Source: Bacteroidales bacterium (GTDB lineage: Bacteria; Bacteroidota; Bacteroidia; Bacteroidales; ML635J-15). From it: DNA of 11,902 bases. The stretch spans positions 1 to 11,902 of the forward strand of contig JALOAQ010000091.1 of assembly GCA_023228725.1 (NCBI GenBank), in the 5' to 3' direction. Below, piece after piece: positions 1-7,849 of this stretch; positions within the stretch are counted from its first letter, which is position 1, and each line of letters starts with the position of its first letter. Made by a program: the position numbers and the translations under genes. The notes under the pieces are model-generated. The model did no database searches and had not been told where the DNA came from. It worked only from the letters and a program-made list of their open reading frames with translations.

Positions 1-3000
1 AATTTAAGTTTACAGGAGGTAGATCATATTAATCTATATCCTCCTAATATGGAACTTATTCGTTCCGAAGATGCCATTGATGAGAAAAATGGCGAAATGA
101 TGAAAGTAGCACGATTGATTCCTTTTAATGCTAATATTGATAATTCCGGCACTTGGGATATTACTTCTGATGGAAAGAATATATGGAGATTGCGAGTTTC
201 AAGCGAGGGAGCTAAATCTTGTGTATTACATTTTGATGAATTTGAATTGCCAAAAGGAAGTGAACTTTTTGTTTATAATCCTGATAAATCTGTAGTTTTA
301 GGTCCTTATACTTCAGCTGATAATGATGATGGAGGCTCTTATGCAATAGGAATAGTTTTTGGACAAGAATTAATAATTGAATATATTGCTCCTTTGTCAA
401 AATCATTAACAGGACAAGTAGAAATAGTTAAACCTATTATTGAAATGAGTGCTTTTTCTTATTTTTATCGAGGTGAAGCACTTTATGATAATCGTGCTAG
501 TGCTAATTTTGGTTCATCAGGTTCTTGTATGGTAAATGCAAACTGTAGTGAAGGCAATAATTGGAGAACTCAACAAAAAGGAGTGGCACGTATTTATGTT
601 GTTGAAGGTTATTATGGCGGTTATTGTAGCGGTACTTTAATTAATAATACTAATAATGACCAAACACCATATTTCTTAACTGCTGACCATTGTGGGGGAT
701 CAGCTTCTGCTTATGAATTCGGACAATGGATATTCAGATTCAAATACGAAAGCCCCAGTTGTAATGCAATAAGTGAACCTTCAGGTGTAAATGTTACAGG
801 CTGTACTCGAAAAGCACGTGGTCCATTAAATGGAGGCTCAGATTTTTTACTTTTACAATTGAATACAAGTTCTGCAAATTTAAAAAATATTGGAGCTGTT
901 TATAATGGCTGGAGTACTTCTACTACAGGAAGTCCGAGCGGGATTTCTTTTCACCATCCTTCCGGAGATATTAAGAAAATTAGTACTTATACTCAAACAT
1001 TAACAAGCATAACTTATTACGGACAGGGAGAGACTGGGGCTAACTATGCCCATTGGAAAGTTTTATGGGCAAACACTGCAAACGGACATGGCGTAACAGA
1101 AGGCGGGTCTTCAGGTTCTCCACTTTTTAATAATAATGGTTTAGTTGTTGGAACTTTGTCAGGTGGGTCTTCTTATTGCGAGTCGCCTAATAGTCCAGAT
1201 TTGTACGGAAAATTTTCTTACCATTGGACTTCAAACGGTAGTACTAACGACAAACAATTAAAACCTTGGCTTGCACCAAATAGCAGTGCGACAAGTTGTG
1301 ATTTTTTAGACCCAAATAATATTGGTTTAGTTTGTAATTTTTCAGGAACACCAACAACTGTAACAGCAGGTAATACTGTTAACTTTACCGATTTGTCAAC
1401 TGGTGGAACAATAACAAGTCGTTCTTGGTCTTTCCCTGGAGGAAGTCCATCAAGCTCAACAGTTGCTTCTCCAACAATTACTTATAATAATCCTGGAACT
1501 TATAATGTAAGTTTAACTGTTACTTCTAGTTTGGGAACTGCAACAGAAACAAAAAATGGTTATATTACTGTTGTTCAGTCAGGTGGCAGTGGTGGCTTTA
1601 CATATGATTTTGAAGCTTGTACAAATTTTGCGGTTGACCAATTTTCTCCTTGTACAACTTATGACGGAGATGGTAGCCAAACTTATGGCTCCCAAGATGT
1701 AGATTTTGAAAATTCTGGTTATACAGGGGCTTTTATTGCTTTTAATCCTAGTCAAACCAATCCCCCAGCTACAGCTGAAAATTGGCAAGCTCATGGAGGA
1801 AATAAATATGGAGCTTGCTTTGCGGCATATGGTAGTGCAAATAATGATTGGTTTATTACACCAAAAATTACTTTGCAGTCAAATTCTAGTTTTAGTTTTT
1901 GGGCTAGAACGCTTAAAGACCAATATGGGAAGGAAAGATTTAATGTTTTAATTTCTACTACAAATAATAATATTTCAAGTTTTACAAAAATTTCCACAGG
2001 TACTTATACCGAAGCTCCAACAACTTGGACTAAATATACCTATGATTTGAATGCTTATAACGGGCAAGGGGTTTATTTAGCTATTCAATGTGTTTCAAAT
2101 GATGCTTTTGTATTTATGATAGATGATATAGAAATTTTAACTTCATCAGGTGGAACTCAAAATCTTGTTGCTGATTTTTCCGGAAATCCAACAAGTGTTC
2201 AGGCAGGCGGAACTGTTAACTTTACCGATTTGTCAACAGGTGGAACAATTACAAGCCGTTCTTGGTCTTTTCCAGGCGGAAGTCCTTCAAGCTCAACATC
2301 ATCATCACCAACAATAACTTATAATACTCCAGGAACTTATAATGTAAGTTTAACTGTTTATTCAGGTCAACAAAATGCAACAGAAACAAAACAAGGATAT
2401 ATTACTGTAAGTCAAGCACAAAGCGGTTCAGGTTTCACTTATGATTTTGAGGCTTGTACAAATTTTGCAGTTGACCAATTTAGCCCTTGCACGACTTATG
2501 ATGGGGATAATAAATCTACTTATAGTATTCAAGATTATAGTTTTCCAAATCAAAATTATACTGGGGCTTTTATAGCTTTTAACCCTAGTCAAACTACACC
2601 AGCTTTAGGAGAAAATTGGCAAGCTCATGGAGGAAATAAATATGGAGCTTGCTTTGTGGCAAATGGTAGTGCAAACAACGATTGGTTTATTACGCCAAAA
2701 ATTACTTTACAGTCAAATTCTAGTTTTAGTTTTTGGGCAAAATCTGTTAATGATCAATATGGAAAGGAAAGATTTAATGTTTTAATTTCTACTACAAATA
2801 ATAATATTTCAAGTTTTACAAAAATTTCCACAGGTACTTATACAGAAGCTCCAACAACTTGGACAAAATATACTTATGATTTGAATGCTTATAACGGGCA
2901 AGGGGTTTATTTAGCTATTCAATGTGTTTCAAATGATGTTTTTGTATTTATGATAGATGATATAGAAATTTTAACAAGTGAATCAACTATTAATGCACCA

Positions 3001-3501
3001 GTTGCTAATTTTACATCAAATATAACATCTGGTTGTGCTCCGCTAACTGTAAGTTTTTGGGATCAATCTACAAATAATCCTACATCCAGACTTTGGAATT
3101 TTACAGGAGGTTCTCCAAATTCAAGTACTTCCCAAAATCCTACAATTCTGTATAATAGTCCTGGAATATATTCAGTTAGTTTAACTGCCACAAATTCAGC
3201 AGGAAGCAATACGAAAACAAGAACAAATTATATAAGCGTAGAGGATTGTTCGCCTGTAAATGATAACTTGAGTTCTAAAATTTCTGTTTATCCAAATCCT
3301 ACAAATGGACTTATTAATATAGAAATTCCTGAAAATACAGCTACGGTTAAAATTAGCGATATTTTAGGTAAAGTCGTAAAAACTGAAAAATTATCTTCAA
3401 ATCAAGTAAGTATTGATTTAAGCTTTTTAAATTCAGGTATGTACTTTATTGAAATACAGCTGTCAGAAACTAAATATGTTTCAAAACTAACTTTAAGGTA
3501 A
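1..3501 (+). CDS. Secreted trypsin-fold (lysyl-endopeptidase-like) protease with PKD repeats and T9SS sorting domain, 5' partial
   Basis: Frame 1 is open from the first base, so the gene starts upstream. ATG at 49 is internal, because the residues before it (LYPPN) continue the usual N-terminal domain of this family. Numbering from base 1, 1166 residues are visible. An N-terminal beta domain (about 1-150) precedes a protease domain (about 170-430). That domain has a catalytic triad of His230 in TADHC, Asp281 in GGSDF and Ser371 in GGSSGSP, followed by a family-typical GGSSYC segment. Then come PKD 1 (446-525), a jelly-roll 'choice-of-anchor J' type domain (about 533-714), PKD 2 (725-806), a second jelly-roll domain (about 812-992), PKD 3 (1001-1082) and a T9SS type A sorting domain (1093-1166, starting KISVYPNP). 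Inference: the protein crosses the outer membrane by T9SS, is then released or anchored, and degrades extracellular protein. The lysine specificity is a family-level guess; trypsin-like specificity cannot be excluded. Confidence 0.92.
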   Translation, partial: NLSLQEVDHINLYPPNMELIRSEDAIDEKNGEMMKVARLIPFNANIDNSGTWDITSDGKNIWRLRVSSEGAKSCVLHFDEFELPKGSELFVYNPDKSVVLGPYTSADNDDGGSYAIGIVFGQELIIEYIAPLSKSLTGQVEIVKPIIEMSAFSYFYRGEALYDNRASANFGSSGSCMVNANCSEGNNWRTQQKGVARIYVVEGYYGGYCSGTLINNTNNDQTPYFLTADHCGGSASAYEFGQWIFRFKYESPSCNAISEPSGVNVTGCTRKARGPLNGGSDFLLLQLNTSSANLKNIGAVYNGWSTSTTGSPSGISFHHPSGDIKKISTYTQTLTSITYYGQGETGANYAHWKVLWANTANGHGVTEGGSSGSPLFNNNGLVVGTLSGGSSYCESPNSPDLYGKFSYHWTSNGSTNDKQLKPWLAPNSSATSCDFLDPNNIGLVCNFSGTPTTVTAGNTVNFTDLSTGGTITSRSWSFPGGSPSSSTVASPTITYNNPGTYNVSLTVTSSLGTATETKNGYITVVQSGGSGGFTYDFEACTNFAVDQFSPCTTYDGDGSQTYGSQDVDFENSGYTGAFIAFNPSQTNPPATAENWQAHGGNKYGACFAAYGSANNDWFITPKITLQSNSSFSFWARTLKDQYGKERFNVLISTTNNNISSFTKISTGTYTEAPTTWTKYTYDLNAYNGQGVYLAIQCVSNDAFVFMIDDIEILTSSGGTQNLVADFSGNPTSVQAGGTVNFTDLSTGGTITSRSWSFPGGSPSSSTSSSPTITYNTPGTYNVSLTVYSGQQNATETKQGYITVSQAQSGSGFTYDFEACTNFAVDQFSPCTTYDGDNKSTYSIQDYSFPNQNYTGAFIAFNPSQTTPALGENWQAHGGNKYGACFVANGSANNDWFITPKITLQSNSSFSFWAKSVNDQYGKERFNVLISTTNNNISSFTKISTGTYTEAPTTWTKYTYDLNAYNGQGVYLAIQCVSNDVFVFMIDDIEILTSESTINAPVANFTSNITSGCAPLTVSFWDQSTNNPTSRLWNFTGGSPNSSTSQNPTILYNSPGIYSVSLTATNSAGSNTKTRTNYISVEDCSPVNDNLSSKISVYPNPTNGLINIEIPENTATVKISDILGKVVKTEKLSSNQVSIDLSFLNSGMYFIEIQLSETKYVSKLTLR
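1336..2142 (+). repeat. Internal module, copy 1 (PKD + jelly-roll domain)
   Basis: First copy of a repeated unit of about 805 bp inside the protease gene. It encodes one PKD domain and one jelly-roll-like domain ending in DDIEIL. It aligns with the second copy at an offset of 837 bp in the PKD part and 834 bp in the jelly-roll part. The difference is one codon (NPPATAENW here, TPALGENW in copy 2). Confidence 0.9.
2173..2976 (+). repeat. Internal module, copy 2 (PKD + jelly-roll domain)
   Basis: Second copy of the PKD plus jelly-roll module. Its last 210 bases or so (about 2762-2974) differ from copy 1 (1928-2140) at only about five positions. The earlier jelly-roll part carries many synonymous and non-synonymous differences, so divergence is uneven along the unit. 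Confidence 0.9.
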
Positions 3502-3520
3502 TACATAAATTATCTTTTTT

Positions 3521-3997
3521 ATGCTTAAAAAAATCAAAAATGCTTTTTCTTTAAAAAACTTAGAGCATAACTGTTTTGGTTGTTCAAGTCATAATCCTAT
3601 AGGTTTGAAATTGGAATTTTTTAAAACTGAAAATGATTTTTATTCTATTTGGAAGCCTTCAAAAAATTATGATGGTTGGAATGGAATAGTGCATGGCGGA
3701 ATTCAAGCAACTTTATTAGACGAATGCTCGGAATGGTATATTTTTACAACTTATGGCAGGTCGGCTGTAACAATAGAATTAAAAACTAAATATTTAAAGC
3801 CTTTAAGTTCAACAAAAGGTGATATTAAAATATTTGCTAAAGAAGTTTCTAAGAAAAGAAATATTATTGAAATAGAAACCGAAATTTTTGATAGCGACAA
3901 TATTTTAACAAGCCAAGGATTTGGGAAATTTTTAATGTTTTCTCAAGAAACTTCAAAAGAAAAATATGGTTTCCCAGATATAAGTGAGTTTTTTTGA
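3521..3997 (+). CDS. PaaI-like hotdog-fold thioesterase
   Basis: This 158-residue protein is probably a cytoplasmic acyl-CoA thioesterase of the 4HBT/PaaI superfamily. The N terminus has the CFGC (18-21) then NPIGLKL motif common in one branch of these proteins. The core hotdog helix motif HGG follows at 58-60, with the acidic pair Asp67-Glu68 (LLDE) where PaaI-type enzymes carry the catalytic acid. The rest is the expected beta-sheet (VTIELKTKYLKPL and onward). Length fits a single-domain hotdog protein, which normally works as a dimer or tetramer. It starts 19 bases after the protease stop with no separate promoter seen, so it may be read from the same transcript. The two products have no evident functional link. 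The acyl substrate cannot be told from sequence. Confidence 0.85.
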   Translation: MLKKIKNAFSLKNLEHNCFGCSSHNPIGLKLEFFKTENDFYSIWKPSKNYDGWNGIVHGGIQATLLDECSEWYIFTTYGRSAVTIELKTKYLKPLSSTKGDIKIFAKEVSKKRNIIEIETEIFDSDNILTSQGFGKFLMFSQETSKEKYGFPDISEFF

Positions 3998-4071
3998 TTT
4001 TTTTAATATTATTTTTCCGAATAAGCTATTCTTTGCTTAAAAACATTTCCATTTTATTACTGTTATAGGTA

Positions 4072-4099
4072 TTGCATAAAAATATTAATTGTATTTTTG
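4072..4099 (+). promoter_or_regulatory. Bacteroidetes-type promoter for sufBCD
   Basis: A TTG at 4072-4074 and TATTTTTG at 4092-4099 (fits TAnnTTTG) are separated by 17 bases, within the spacing known for Bacteroidetes sigma-ABfr promoters. A start near 4103-4106 would give a leader of about 30 bases before the sufB ATG at 4134. The rest of the 3998-4133 gap is AT-rich with no other convincing feature. Confidence 0.6.
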
Positions 4100-4133
4100 C
4101 AAATTATTAAAACTAAAATATTAATTGTTTATA

Positions 4134-5582
4134 ATGGAAAAAGAACAAGATAAAGTGCTGAGAGAAGTTACCGAAAGCGATTATAAATACGGTTTTGTTA
4201 CTGAAATTGATGCTGATGAAATTCCCAAAGGTCTTAACCATGAGACTGTTAGGCTTATTTCTAAGAAAAAAAACGAACCGCAATGGATGCTTGATTTTAG
4301 ACTTAAAGCTTTCGATAAATGGTTGACAATGAAAATGCCAAATTGGGCACATTTGAATATTCCAGAAATTGATTATCAAGATATTATTTACTATTCAGCA
4401 CCTAAACAAGAACCAAAATATACTAGTTTAGATGAAATTGACCCCGAAATTAAAGCTACTTTTGATAAATTAGGCATTCCTTTAGATGAACAAAAACGTT
4501 TGTCAGGAGTGGCTGTAGATGTGGTAATGGATTCGGTGTCGGTTAAGACTACTTTTCAAGAAACATTAGCTGAAAAAGGAATAATTTTCTGTTCATTTTC
4601 CGAAGCTGTGCAAAACCACCCCGATTTAGTTAAAAAATATATGGGAAGTGTTGTGCCTTATGGAGATAATTTTTTTGCAGCTTTAAACTCTGCCGTTTTT
4701 AGCGATGGCTCGTTTTGTTATATCCCAAAAAATGTGCGTTGTCCTATGGAATTATCAACCTATTTTAGGATTAATGCAATGAATACAGGTCAGTTTGAAA
4801 GAACTTTAATTATTGCGGAAGAAGCTTCTTATGTAAGCTATATGGAAGGTTGCACAGCTCCAATGCGTGATGAAAATCAACTTCATGCTGCTATTGTTGA
4901 AATTATTGTAATGAAAGATGCAGAAGTAAAATATTCAACTGTGCAAAATTGGTATCCAGGAAATAAAGAAGGAAAAGGCGGTGTTTATAATTTTGTTACT
5001 AAAAGGGGCATTTGTAAAGGTGAAAATTCAAAACTTAGTTGGGCACAAGTAGAAACGGGTTCGGCAATTACTTGGAAATATCCTAGCACAATTTTGAAAG
5101 GCGATAATTCGGTTTCGGAGTTTTATTCTGTGGCGCTTACAAATAATTTTCAACAAGCCGATACAGGTACAAAAATGATTCATCTTGGTAAAAATACAAG
5201 CTCTATAATTGTTTCAAAGGGTATCTCGGCAGGGAAAAGTGAAAACTCATATCGTGGTTTGGTGAAAATTGGTAAAAATGCCGAAAATGCAAGAAATTTC
5301 TCACAATGCGACTCTTTGCTTTTGGGCGATAAATGTGGAGCTCATACTTTTCCTTATATAGATGTGGAAAATGAATCAGCAATTGTAGAACACGAAGCTA
5401 CTACTTCAAAAATTAGTGAAGACCAAATTTTTTATTGTAATCAAAGAGGAATTGCAACAGAAGAAGCAATAGGTTTGATTGTAAACGGATATGCTAAAGA
5501 AGTAATTAATAAGTTGCCAATGGAGTTTGCTGTTGAAGCACAAAAATTATTACAAATTAGTTTGGAAGGAAGTGTTGGTTAA
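4134..5582 (+). CDS. sufB: Fe-S cluster assembly scaffold protein SufB
   Basis: SufB is a core subunit of the SufBC2D complex, which assembles Fe-S clusters in the cytoplasm from sulfur delivered by a cysteine desulfurase. The 482 residues match the usual length in this phylum. Seen in sequence: the RCPMELSTYFRIN segment, the MEGCTAP segment, Cys392 in FSQCDS, Cys401 in GDKCGAHTFPY, and His420-Glu421 in VEHEATTSKI. Cys392, His420 and Glu421 sit 13 positions before E. coli SufB Cys405, His433 and Glu434, residues known to matter for cluster assembly, so the protein looks active. ATG 4134 was chosen over an in-frame TTG at 4125 because it gives the normal N terminus (MEKEQDKVLREV) and a better start codon. 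There is no Shine-Dalgarno sequence. It is the first gene of sufBCD and is followed after 40 AT-rich bases by sufC. Confidence 0.97.
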   Translation: MEKEQDKVLREVTESDYKYGFVTEIDADEIPKGLNHETVRLISKKKNEPQWMLDFRLKAFDKWLTMKMPNWAHLNIPEIDYQDIIYYSAPKQEPKYTSLDEIDPEIKATFDKLGIPLDEQKRLSGVAVDVVMDSVSVKTTFQETLAEKGIIFCSFSEAVQNHPDLVKKYMGSVVPYGDNFFAALNSAVFSDGSFCYIPKNVRCPMELSTYFRINAMNTGQFERTLIIAEEASYVSYMEGCTAPMRDENQLHAAIVEIIVMKDAEVKYSTVQNWYPGNKEGKGGVYNFVTKRGICKGENSKLSWAQVETGSAITWKYPSTILKGDNSVSEFYSVALTNNFQQADTGTKMIHLGKNTSSIIVSKGISAGKSENSYRGLVKIGKNAENARNFSQCDSLLLGDKCGAHTFPYIDVENESAIVEHEATTSKISEDQIFYCNQRGIATEEAIGLIVNGYAKEVINKLPMEFAVEAQKLLQISLEGSVG

Positions 5583-5622
5583 AATTAAAATATTAAAAAT
5601 AATTTATTAAAAGATATATATT

Positions 5623-6375
5623 ATGTTGGTTATTAAAAACTTACATGCAGAAATAAGTGGAAAGAAAATTTTAAAAGGACTTAGCCTTGAAGTTAAACCC
5701 GGCGAGATTCATGCTATAATGGGACCAAATGGCTCAGGAAAATCTACTTTATCTGCTGTACTTACAGGTAACGAGAATTTTACTGTAACAGAAGGCGAAA
5801 TTTATTATGAAGGTAAAGATTTGTTTCAACTTAATTTTGAAGAAAGAGCAAAAGCCGGAATATTTCTTAGCTTTCAATATCCGGTTGAAATTCCTGGTGT
5901 TAGTATGATAAATTTTATGAAAACAGCTGTAAATGAGCAACGTAAATCTAAAAATTTACCTCCAATGTCAAGTGGCGAGTTTTTGAAATATATGCGTGAA
6001 ATGAAAGACCTTGTAGAACTAAAAAGCGACCTTGCTAATCGTTCGGTAAATGTTGGCTTTTCGGGAGGCGAAAAAAAGAGAAATGAAATTTTTCAAATGG
6101 CTATGTTAAAACCAAAACTTGCAATCCTTGACGAAACAGATTCTGGATTAGATATTGACGCACTTAGAGTTGTTGCTAATGGCGTTAATAAACTTAAAAC
6201 CCCTGAAAATGCTTCTATAGTTATTACTCATTATCAGCGTTTGCTTGACTTTATTGTGCCTGATTTTGTTCATGTGCTTTACGATGGAAAAATTGTAAAA
6301 TCTGCTGGAAAAGAGCTTGCTTTAGAGCTTGAAGAAAAAGGTTATAATTGGATTCAAAAAGAATTGGAAGTGTAA
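5623..6375 (+). CDS. sufC: Fe-S cluster assembly ATPase SufC
   Basis: SufC is the ABC-type ATPase of the soluble SufBC2D complex; its ATP hydrolysis drives the rearrangement of SufB and SufD during cluster assembly. The 250 residues are full length and lack a membrane domain, as expected. Visible motifs are Walker A GPNGSGKST (34-42), the Q-loop in LSFQYPVEIPG, the ABC signature with SGGEKKRNE (147-155), Walker B LAILDETDSGLD with Asp170 and Glu171, and the H-loop His203 in VITHYQRLL. The DETDSGLD form, with Thr where most ABC proteins differ, is typical of SufC. It lies 40 bases after sufB and 11 bases before sufD, so the three are almost surely one operon. All catalytic motifs are intact. 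Confidence 0.97.
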   Translation: MLVIKNLHAEISGKKILKGLSLEVKPGEIHAIMGPNGSGKSTLSAVLTGNENFTVTEGEIYYEGKDLFQLNFEERAKAGIFLSFQYPVEIPGVSMINFMKTAVNEQRKSKNLPPMSSGEFLKYMREMKDLVELKSDLANRSVNVGFSGGEKKRNEIFQMAMLKPKLAILDETDSGLDIDALRVVANGVNKLKTPENASIVITHYQRLLDFIVPDFVHVLYDGKIVKSAGKELALELEEKGYNWIQKELEV

Positions 6376-6386
6376 AACAAATTTTT

Positions 6387-7751
6387 ATGGACGTTCAAAA
6401 AACTTACAAAAAATATATAGATATTTTTGAGAAATTTAAAGATGAATTAAAAGATAGTGAATCTGAAAAGTTTTTTAAAAATAGAGAAAATGCTTTTGAA
6501 ATATTTAAAAAACATGGAATACCTGAGCATAATCACGAAAATTATAAATATGCGGGAATAAACGGTATTCTTGATAAAGATTATGATTTTAGTATTGAAT
6601 CTCGGGCAGCTAAAGTTAATTTAAATGAGTTTTTTAAATGCGAAGTAGAAGATTTAGATACTCATGTTGTGCTTTTATCAAATGGGGAATATTATCAAGA
6701 TAATGAACCGATTGAAGGTTTGAATAAAGGTGTTGTAATTTGTGGTTTAAAGCAAGCTAAAACGGAATATCCCGAAATTGTTGAGAAATATTATAATAAA
6801 TATTCAAGTGAAATAGAAGACGGTTTTGTGGCTTTAAACACAATGTTTGCCCAAGATGGCGTGTTTATTTATGTGCCTGATAATATTGAGCTTAATAAAA
6901 CCATTCAATTGGTAAATCTTACTCATGGTTTTGGAAATAAAAATATTTTTAAACGAAATCTTTTTGTACTTGGAAAAAACTCAAAGCTTTCACTTGTAAT
7001 TTGCGACCACACTCTTAATTCTAGCAATAATTTTGTTGTTGACCTTACTGAATCTTATGTCGGTGAAAATTCTCAATTAGATTATCATTCTTTGCAAAAC
7101 GAACCTAATAAATCGGGTGTGGTAAATTCACATTTTATAAATTTAGAAAAGTATTCTCGTTGTAATTCTTTCGTTATTTCTTTGCATGGTGGAGTTTTAA
7201 GGAATAATGTGTTTGCAAAACTTGCAGGTGAAAATTCTGAAGCCAATCTTTATGGTTTAAATCTCACCGATAGAGATCAGCGTGTGGATAATTTTACCCT
7301 AATCGACCACCTAGTGCCAAATTGTTTGAGCAATGAACTTTACAAAGGTATTTTAGACGAACAAGCAAAAGGAGCTTTTTCAGGTAGAATAATCGTGAGA
7401 CCTGATGCACAAAAAACTGAGGCTTATCAAACAAATAGAAGTCTATGTTTAACCCCTCAAGCTAAAATGAGAACTAAGCCTCAATTAGAAATTTATGCAG
7501 ATGATGTTAAGTGTTCGCATGGTGCTACTGTTGGACAGTTAGATGAAAATGCACTTATGTATCTTAGACAACGAGGGATTGACGAAAGAGAAGCAAAACT
7601 TATGTTAATGTTTGCTTTTGCTAATGATGTTTTGCTAAAAGTGAATATCTTACCGCTTCGAGAGAGAATCGCAGGATTAATCGACTCAAGGTTGCGTGGA
7701 GAATTTTCCTATTGTGCTCATTGCTTACTTAATTGTGAATCAAGAAATTAG
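6387..7751 (+). CDS. sufD: Fe-S cluster assembly protein SufD
   Basis: SufD is the SufB paralogue that pairs with it in SufBC2D and is needed for iron entry during cluster assembly. The 454 residues show a variable helical N terminus (about 1-110), then the beta-helix core, and the C-terminal hallmark DDVKCSHGATVGQLDE. Cys376 and His378 in that segment correspond to E. coli SufD Cys358 and His360. ATG 6387, 11 bases after the sufC stop, gives a normal N terminus; an in-frame TTG at 6348 inside sufC would add 13 residues and is not favoured. The protein ends with three cysteines close together (YCAHCLLNC) near the C terminus. No sufS, sufE or sufU follows, so the desulfurase must be encoded elsewhere. 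Confidence 0.95.
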   Translation: MDVQKTYKKYIDIFEKFKDELKDSESEKFFKNRENAFEIFKKHGIPEHNHENYKYAGINGILDKDYDFSIESRAAKVNLNEFFKCEVEDLDTHVVLLSNGEYYQDNEPIEGLNKGVVICGLKQAKTEYPEIVEKYYNKYSSEIEDGFVALNTMFAQDGVFIYVPDNIELNKTIQLVNLTHGFGNKNIFKRNLFVLGKNSKLSLVICDHTLNSSNNFVVDLTESYVGENSQLDYHSLQNEPNKSGVVNSHFINLEKYSRCNSFVISLHGGVLRNNVFAKLAGENSEANLYGLNLTDRDQRVDNFTLIDHLVPNCLSNELYKGILDEQAKGAFSGRIIVRPDAQKTEAYQTNRSLCLTPQAKMRTKPQLEIYADDVKCSHGATVGQLDENALMYLRQRGIDEREAKLMLMFAFANDVLLKVNILPLRERIAGLIDSRLRGEFSYCAHCLLNCESRN

Positions 7752-7791
7752 ATGTTTTGTATATAGCTTTAATAATGCTAAAAAACATTTT
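7752..7791 (+). terminator. Possible sufBCD terminator hairpin
   Basis: Directly after the sufD stop, ATGTTTT (7752-7758) pairs perfectly with AAAACAT (7782-7788), and inside it TAGC (7764-7767) pairs with GCTA (7777-7780). The stem is followed by a short T run. The stem is AT-rich and interrupted, so termination strength is uncertain, but the position between two separately promoted units fits. Confidence 0.4.
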
Positions 7792-7815
7792 GTATTAAAA
7801 CTTTTTTAATTTATT

Positions 7816-7845
7816 TTGGTTTTTATTTAGATTAAATTAAATTTG
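7816..7845 (+). promoter_or_regulatory. Bacteroidetes-type promoter for the FeoB-like gene
   Basis: TTG at 7816-7818 (within TTTTG) and TAAATTTG at 7838-7845 (fits TAnnTTTG) have a 19-base spacer, a strong match to the phylum consensus. The -7 element ends only four bases before the ATG at 7850, so the transcript would begin at or within a few bases of the start codon. No Fur-like palindrome was seen here. Confidence 0.6.
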
Positions 7846-7849
7846 CGAA

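Noticed and set aside
14..51. AGGAGG at 14-19 upstream of ATG 49, looking like a Shine-Dalgarno site, and its pairing with CCTCCT at 40-45
   Set aside because: The distance to the ATG is about 30 bases, the frame is open through the region, and the encoded residues fit the family's N-terminal domain. It is coding sequence; the inverted repeat is probably incidental.
212..406. Minus-strand open frame over the protease gene, and similar short ones at 1579-1997, 4113-4379 and 5749-5940
   Set aside because: They lie opposite strong conserved coding sequence, have low-complexity translations and no recognisable domain; they are chance open frames.
4022..4039. TAAGC/GCTTA hairpin as terminator of the thioesterase gene
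   Set aside because: Only five base pairs, mostly AT, with no T run after it.
4125..4133. TTG at 4125 as sufB start
   Set aside because: It adds only three residues (MFI) before a good ATG that gives the normal SufB N terminus.
6348..6386. TTG at 6348 inside sufC as sufD start
   Set aside because: It would overlap sufC by 28 bases and add 13 residues not typical of SufD; ATG 6387 is better placed.
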